From CAMUQR01 sp963516005 (GTDB taxonomy: Bacteria > Patescibacteriota > Saccharimonadia > Saccharimonadales > Saccharimonadaceae), in assembly GCA_963516005.1 (NCBI GenBank), contig CAUPYP010000004.1, forward strand, positions 1-18,839: a DNA stretch of 18,839 nt, read 5' to 3'. Made by a program: the position numbers and the translations under genes. How positions within the stretch are numbered: position 1 is the first letter of the stretch; each line of letters starts with the position of its first letter. Below the pieces are notes generated by a model that ran no database searches, had not been told where the DNA came from, and saw only the letters and a program-made list of their open reading frames with translations. Positions 14,827 through 18,839 of this stretch are shown piece by piece.

Positions 14827-14871
14827 ATAACTTGTTATGATTAATTATAACCGATTATGTTTATGTTTGAA
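14827..14871 (-). promoter_or_regulatory. nrdHIEF promoter with ATAAC/GTTAT half-sites
   Basis: Minus strand TTCAAA (14866-14871), 16-bp spacer, TATAAT (14844-14849). Around and just downstream of the -10, read on the plus strand, is ATAAC (14827-14831)-N2-GTTAT (14834-14838)-N8-ATAAC (14847-14851), three half-sites forming two inverted pairs. It does not match the NrdR box I know, so the regulator is unidentified. Confidence 0.5.
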
Positions 14872-14921
14872 AAACGGTTTTGGTTTTTATATCTGTTATT
14901 AAAAATAAAAAATACAACAAA

Positions 14922-14950
14922 AATAGCCATCCAAATTGCGGATGGCTATT
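14922..14950 (-). terminator. Rho-independent terminator of the metallopeptidase gene
   Basis: Perfect 11-bp stem AATAGCCATCC (14922-14932) / GGATGGCTATT (14940-14950) with a 7-nt loop, followed on the minus strand by TTTTTGTTG. It begins 34 bp beyond the stop at 14984. Confidence 0.93.
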
Positions 14951-14983
14951 AGCGAGTGCAATACCACGACGAATTGCGATTTT

Positions 14984-16147
14984 TTATTTCAACAAACGAT
15001 TCCAATAAGCATTCGGTCCGGCCGTCGCAAAATTTTGATTAATCTGTTGCGCCAACACCCGGGCTTTAGCTCGCAAATGTGGCGAATTATTAAATATTCC
15101 TACGGCGTCATAATCACGCATCATAAACTTAAATAACTCAGCCCGATCCTCGCGTGGTGTACTCTGAGCATAAGCTGTTGCAAAGTAAGCATTTTGACGA
15201 TTATCATTTTTCCAAACATATTGTGGAAAATTCGCATTCCGATCTTCGCTGAGATATTTGAAGCCAGCTGGATTCAAAGCGGTGTATTCACTATATGGCT
15301 CGCGCGGATACATTTTAATATCCAAAAAAGTATCAATCGCATGAGTAATTTCGTGATTAGCCGTCAGGCTCAAAAAATAATCTTTACGCGTCAAAACAAT
15401 TTTTAAATCATTCACAAACTGCCGATCAAAAAATCCCGCAAAAGCATTATTTTGGACACTGTCCACTAGATAAAACGCCAGAGGCATGCCATTTGCCCGA
15501 AACTCCCGGAAAAATCCATTTGGATAGCGACGCAAGATATTTTTTAATTCACTCAGCATACCTATATATTGATTGGGTTGTAGGGCTTGAGTTGCAGTAT
15601 GTCGTGGTGTATAACCATTGGTTTCTGCCGCACCATAGCGCACCTTCACATGATAAGTCGCCTCAATTTCCTGCCGTAAACTATTTGCTAAGTCAACCGG
15701 CTGTGGAGCTGGCGGTTGTGGAGTGGGATTAGGGTGTGGAGTTGGTTGCGATGGCGTAGATGGTCGATGTGGAGTCGCTGGCACATTAGACTGTGACTGA
15801 TTTGGCGTAGTTGATTGAGCCTTAGGTTTGTCGCCAGTGGCTGGTTTCTGTTCAGATGGCGTTGTAGCTTTGGTTTTGTCCTGAGAATTGACTTTCGTCT
15901 TGTCAGTTGTTTTTGAGACATCTTGACGATTTTTATCATCAGCTGAAGGCTGACTCGACTGTTTTGTATGCTTTGCGTCAGAACCAGATTTTGATTCAAT
16001 ACTAGCAATTGATTGCGGTGCAGATTTCTTAGTGAATTTTGGCCATAACAGATAAGCCGAAGCGCCTGCACCTAGTATAATCACTAACATCACCACGATC
16101 ATCACCTGGCGTTTAGTTTTTAGACTCGTAAATATTTTCTTGAACAT
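14984..16147 (-). CDS. Membrane-anchored HExxH zinc metallopeptidase on a long stalk
   Basis: 387 residues. A basic N-terminus and one hydrophobic helix (about 14-34) form a signal anchor. Residues 42-150 are a low-complexity stalk: first Ser/Lys/Asp/Gln, then Thr/Pro/Gln ending in PTPHPNPTPQPPAPQP. The globular domain (about 151-387) has the zinc-protease motif H265-E-I-T-H269 inside LTANHEITHAIDTFL. About 65 residues later YAQSTPREDRAELFKFMM supplies a candidate third ligand (Glu333 or Glu337). This layout resembles gluzincin-like families that include the anthrax lethal-factor type catalytic domain, but I cannot assign a named family. It should be displayed outside the cell facing wall, host or neighbour. 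Start ATG at 16147 has no good Shine-Dalgarno. It has its own promoter and a strong terminator, so it is monocistronic. Substrate unknown. Confidence 0.85.
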   Translation of the reverse strand: MFKKIFTSLKTKRQVMIVVMLVIILGAGASAYLLWPKFTKKSAPQSIASIESKSGSDAKHTKQSSQPSADDKNRQDVSKTTDKTKVNSQDKTKATTPSEQKPATGDKPKAQSTTPNQSQSNVPATPHRPSTPSQPTPHPNPTPQPPAPQPVDLANSLRQEIEATYHVKVRYGAAETNGYTPRHTATQALQPNQYIGMLSELKNILRRYPNGFFREFRANGMPLAFYLVDSVQNNAFAGFFDRQFVNDLKIVLTRKDYFLSLTANHEITHAIDTFLDIKMYPREPYSEYTALNPAGFKYLSEDRNANFPQYVWKNDNRQNAYFATAYAQSTPREDRAELFKFMMRDYDAVGIFNNSPHLRAKARVLAQQINQNFATAGPNAYWNRLLK

Positions 16148-16198
16148 AATAATTGTTTGTTTGATTGTGGATCCTAACTCACCACGAACTATATCTTT

Positions 16199-16227
16199 AT
16201 TATAGCATAATAGTTATGAAAAATCAA
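16199..16227 (-). promoter_or_regulatory. Promoter of the metallopeptidase gene
   Basis: Minus strand TTGATT (16222-16227), 17-bp spacer, extended -10 TGCTATAAT (hexamer 16199-16204). Transcription would start about 45 nt before the ATG. Confidence 0.65.
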
Positions 16228-16240
16228 CAAGCGCCAACTA

Positions 16241-16274
16241 AAATCGCCCAGGCTAATAGTTGCCCGAGCGATTT
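16241..16274 (-). terminator. Probable terminator after the acetate-kinase gene
   Basis: AAATCGC (16241-16247) pairs with GCGATTT (16268-16274); an inner GGC/GCC helix extends it beyond a small internal loop. It lies 18 bp past the stop, and the T-run after the stem on the minus strand is short (TTTTAG), so efficiency may be modest. It directly precedes the promoter of the next gene. Confidence 0.55.
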
Positions 16275-16291
16275 CACATTCCAAGTTTCAA

Positions 16292-17476
16292 CTAACCCAG
16301 CACCACCAAGGTACGGCGAGCCATTTCACGAAGCTCATCGGTTTTGATCATGTAGATTGGCTTAGAACCGTCGGCTGCCAAGTTCGCCAGTGGCGCGTGC
16401 TTGTCAAGATTCCAGTTTTTGTCGTGATCAATCGTGAAACCTAGATAAGTCAACATCTCACAAATCGGTTCACGCACATCAGCACCACGTTCACCCACAG
16501 TGGCGGTGAAAACAATCGCATCCACACCGTTCATCGCTGCCGCCATCGCACCGATGGTTTTTGCTAGCATATAGCGATAGGTTTTATTCGCCACAATCGC
16601 TCGTTCATCACCGTTACGCTCCGCTTCCAGCACTAGGCGCATATCATCCGACTGACCGCTCAAGCCCAAGAAACCAGCTTGCTTATTGAGGTATTTTTCC
16701 ATCTGCTCGTCATCAAGACCGAGGGCTTTTTTAACCACAAACACCACTGATGGGTCAATATCACCGGAGCGAGTTGCCATCATTAGACCGGTGTTTGGTG
16801 AAAAGCCCATTGAATTGTCAACGCCTTTGCCATTAACCACCGCCGAAATACTAGCTCCACCACCTAAGTGCGCCACGATTAATTTTTCTGGCAAAATATT
16901 TTCACGTTTCATAATTTCAACAATTGAGCTAACCGAGATACCGTGATAACCAAAACGGCCAATATCGAGTTTATCTTGCAATTCAGCATCCATCGCATAG
17001 CGGAAAGCTTCAATCGGTTTAGTAGCGTGGAACGAGCTGTCCGAAATCGCCACCACCGGCACATCAGCTGGCAAAATTTCTTTAAAATATTTAATCTCAC
17101 TCAAGTTCACACCAGTATGTAATGGCGCTTTATCTTGAACTTTTTCGAGCTTGGCAATTACTTCGTCAGTGACAATTTGGTCGAGCTGAAAATCACGACT
17201 TGGCGCCACTACGCGAGCTGCCACTACGCCGATTTTTTGATCAGGCTTCAGCACGCCTTGTTCGCGTAAAATTCGCTCACACTCACTGGCTGACTGGCTC
17301 AAATCTGAGATTGTCAGATCAACTGGCGTTTTAACACCATCAATCGCAATTTCACAGTAAGGCTTATCGTTGACATACTCGAAGTGCAAAGTCGCCAAAC
17401 AAGTCTCACCTTGATACAAGGCATATTTACGACTAGCAGAGCCGGGATTGGTAATCAGGATTAGTTTATCGTTCAT
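16292..17476 (-). CDS. ackA: Acetate kinase family enzyme
   Basis: 394 residues, usual length. Interconverts acetyl phosphate plus ADP with acetate plus ATP, giving substrate-level ATP in a fermentative cell. ASKHA-fold motifs: N10-PGSASRKY (phosphate 1), R88 in AARVV, DSSFH (146-150), GYHGIS with His178, HLGGGAS (203-209), DNSMGFSPNTGLMMATRSGDIDP (220-242) with Arg236, and the C-terminal KTDELREMARR. Several positions depart from classical AckA: NPGS for NAGS, HLGGGAS for HLGNGAS, SDSSFH for FDTAFH, GISV for GTSH, and VGERG for GEN. NPGS and HLGGG are the butyrate-kinase forms, so the carboxylate used may not be acetate alone. The ATG at 17476 follows AAAGGAG. No phosphotransacetylase gene adjoins it. 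Confidence 0.93.
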   Translation of the reverse strand: MNDKLILITNPGSASRKYALYQGETCLATLHFEYVNDKPYCEIAIDGVKTPVDLTISDLSQSASECERILREQGVLKPDQKIGVVAARVVAPSRDFQLDQIVTDEVIAKLEKVQDKAPLHTGVNLSEIKYFKEILPADVPVVAISDSSFHATKPIEAFRYAMDAELQDKLDIGRFGYHGISVSSIVEIMKRENILPEKLIVAHLGGGASISAVVNGKGVDNSMGFSPNTGLMMATRSGDIDPSVVFVVKKALGLDDEQMEKYLNKQAGFLGLSGQSDDMRLVLEAERNGDERAIVANKTYRYMLAKTIGAMAAAMNGVDAIVFTATVGERGADVREPICEMLTYLGFTIDHDKNWNLDKHAPLANLAADGSKPIYMIKTDELREMARRTLVVLG

Positions 17477-17542
17477 AGATCTCCTTTATTTTTGTAAAAC
17501 TACCCTTTATTTTAACACATCTTAAATCTTTTGCTACAAGCC

Positions 17543-17571
17543 TCGACTTTGCGTCAGATTTATGTTATAAT
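17543..17571 (+). promoter_or_regulatory. Predicted promoter of the ABC transporter gene
   Basis: TCGACT (17543-17548), 17-bp spacer, TATAAT (17566-17571). A second TATAAT at 17576-17581 lacks a -35. Either gives an unusually long leader of about 155-165 nt. Confidence 0.5.
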
Positions 17572-17590
17572 CTAATATAATGGAAAACTT

Positions 17591-17693
17591 TTGCTAAGTA
17601 TCAGTTGCTAAGCTTTTAATTTAAACAAATTCTTATTTTAAATTATTGAAGAAAAATTACTCACATTTTTCTCTAATCACTAGCGTAATTTTT
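17591..17693 (+). other. Leader of the ABC transporter with direct and inverted repeats
   Basis: Within the A/T-rich leader, TTGCTAAG occurs twice (17591-17598 and 17605-17612). AAAAATTAC (17652-17660) and GTAATTTTT (17685-17693) are perfect 9-bp complementary arms around a 24-nt loop. This could be an attenuator-like hairpin or operator, but the arms are A/T-rich and may be chance. It matches no riboswitch I recognise. Confidence 0.3.
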
Positions 17694-17741
17694 AAAAGTT
17701 TATCCCACTACTTATAATTTAAACTCAACAAGAAAGGCTCT

Positions 17742-18839
17742 ATGAAAAACTTCCAAATTATCAAGCTGTTGCTCAGCTTCGCCAAACCCTATCGCAAATT
17801 TGCTATCGCCAACATCATTGTGGTAGTCGCGACTATTTTAGTCGGTAATTTTTTAGCACCAGTCTTCTTATCACAAATCCTAAACCAGTTTCAGGCGGGC
17901 GCTGTTAGTTGGCAAACTACCTCTGGGTTGGTTATCGCTTATGCTATCACCCAAGTTCTGACAGGAGTGATTGGTTGGCGCTTAGTACTTTGGCTTGCCT
18001 GGCGCATCGAACTCGAAGTCCAAGCTGATATGCACCAAGCAATTTTTAAAAAACTGATCAATCAGAGCATCGATTTTCACTCGAGCAAATTCAGTGGCTC
18101 ACTCGTCAGTCAAACTCACAAATTCGTGGGTTCGTTTGAACGTCTTTGGGATGAATTAACTTGGAGTTTAGTGCCAATTGTTGTTAGTATCACCACAACC
18201 GTCATTGTGCTGAGTTTTTATTTATGGCAATATGCCTTAATCCTAGTCGCAATTACTATCATCTTCATCTTTGTAGTGATTCACAGCTCGAAGTTCATGG
18301 CTGAACTGAACGAAAACGAAGCCAAATCAAGCACCAAACTCACCGGCTTATTTTCTGACTCAATCGGCAATATCGCCATTGTCAAGTCCAACGGTCAAGA
18401 ACCGCACGAAATCAAATGCGTCACTGACCAAGTCAAAACCTGGTGCACCGACTCGCTTAAAGTCATGCGTGGTATTTTAATCTCTGATACAGCCTACTCC
18501 AGCTTGAACAACGTCTTGATTATCACCGCTCTGGTCGCCGCCGTAATTGCCAGCGAACACGGCTGGATGTCAGTTGGCATCGCCTATCTGTTCTTGAATT
18601 ATACCGGGCAGGTCACTCATCAACTTTGGGGTATTACTAATATCGTCCGTAAATATTACCGCATTATCGGCGAAGCCAGTGAAATGGCTGAAATCCTCAC
18701 CACCGATACTAAACTCATCGACAAAACCGGCAAGAAACTTACCGTCACTAAAGGTCAAATCAACTTCCAAAACATCACTTATAAGTATCAAAGTGGCGCC
18801 GGTGTTCAAATCTTCAATGACTTCAATCTACAAATTAAA
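17742..18839 (+). CDS. ABC transporter permease/ATPase, exporter type (C-terminus beyond window)
   Basis: 366 codons are present with no stop. The ATG at 17742 follows AGAAAGG at suitable spacing. Residues 1-310 form a type-I exporter membrane domain: hydrophobic helices at about 20-47, 63-85, 148-166 and 167-186, then a further pair around 265-305. Between them lie the coupling regions typical of the fold (FKKLINQSIDFHSSKFSGSLVSQTHKF and LFSDSIGNIAIVKSNGQEPHE). Residues 337-366 (KGQINFQNITYKYQSGAGVQIFNDF) are the first strands of the nucleotide-binding domain, so this is a half-transporter with ATPase fused at the C-terminus; the Walker A would fall just beyond the edge. Substrate unknown: multidrug, lipid or peptide export are all possible. 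Transcribed divergently from the acetate kinase gene. Confidence 0.92.
   Translation, partial: MKNFQIIKLLLSFAKPYRKFAIANIIVVVATILVGNFLAPVFLSQILNQFQAGAVSWQTTSGLVIAYAITQVLTGVIGWRLVLWLAWRIELEVQADMHQAIFKKLINQSIDFHSSKFSGSLVSQTHKFVGSFERLWDELTWSLVPIVVSITTTVIVLSFYLWQYALILVAITIIFIFVVIHSSKFMAELNENEAKSSTKLTGLFSDSIGNIAIVKSNGQEPHEIKCVTDQVKTWCTDSLKVMRGILISDTAYSSLNNVLIITALVAAVIASEHGWMSVGIAYLFLNYTGQVTHQLWGITNIVRKYYRIIGEASEMAEILTTDTKLIDKTGKKLTVTKGQINFQNITYKYQSGAGVQIFNDFNLQIK

Noticed and set aside
16165..16347. Short plus-strand frame between the metallopeptidase and acetate kinase genes
   Set aside because: It runs through a promoter and terminator and into the antisense of ackA; no ribosome site.
2539..17476. 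TGA reassigned to glycine (code 25) as in Absconditabacteria or Gracilibacteria
   Set aside because: No conserved gene needs an in-frame TGA; glycine is encoded by GGN throughout. Only the lack of TGA stops is notable.
18570..18809. Minus-strand frame of 79 codons inside the ABC transporter
   Set aside because: Antisense shadow of conserved ABC exporter sequence; no ribosome site.

Overview
The window reads as a chromosomal segment of an ultra-small, surface-associated bacterium, most likely a member of Candidatus Saccharibacteria (TM7, Patescibacteria/CPR). This placement is inference. It rests on secreted RCC1-repeat proteins with the recurring 'ALGSDxKAYCWG' blade, several long single-pass surface proteins with low-complexity stalks, a solitary CIRCE-controlled dnaK, and a compact nrdHIEF operon beside a lone acetate-kinase-family gene. 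The standard bacterial code fits: conserved proteins are full length with no in-frame TGA. No tRNA, rRNA, CRISPR array, insertion sequence or phage module was seen.

Layout. 1-2453 (-): a surface protein, cut by the window edge, in which seven-bladed RCC1 propellers appear to be inserted inside split IPT/TIG domains. 2539-3069 (-): membrane PAP2 phosphatase. 3182-5065 (-): dnaK, with a promoter bracketed by two CIRCE operators. 5283-5900 (-): an unrecognised soluble protein with a near-ideal Shine-Dalgarno and a terminator that reaches into its coding end. 6007-8985 (+): a two-gene operon of a small membrane-anchored protein and an 835-residue SGNH hydrolase/vWA/PKD/thrombospondin-3 surface protein. 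8998-9966 (-): CNNM/CorC-type DUF21-CBS membrane protein. 10146-10868 (+): Prx6-like peroxiredoxin with an N-terminal CxCxxC. 11000-14796 (-): class Ib ribonucleotide reductase operon nrdH-nrdI-nrdE-nrdF. 14984-16147 (-): membrane-anchored HExxH metallopeptidase on a Ser/Thr/Pro/Lys stalk. 16292-17476 (-): acetate-kinase-family enzyme with butyrate-kinase-like motif variants. 17742-18839 (+): ABC exporter, truncated by the window end after its membrane domain.

Functionally the window mixes stress and redox housekeeping (DnaK, peroxiredoxin, aerobic-type RNR) and substrate-level ATP formation (acetate kinase) with three architecturally elaborate cell-surface proteins that could act in host or neighbour contact. 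All intergenic gaps are under 300 bp and hold promoters and terminators. All 13 complete genes end in TAA or TAG, none in TGA.
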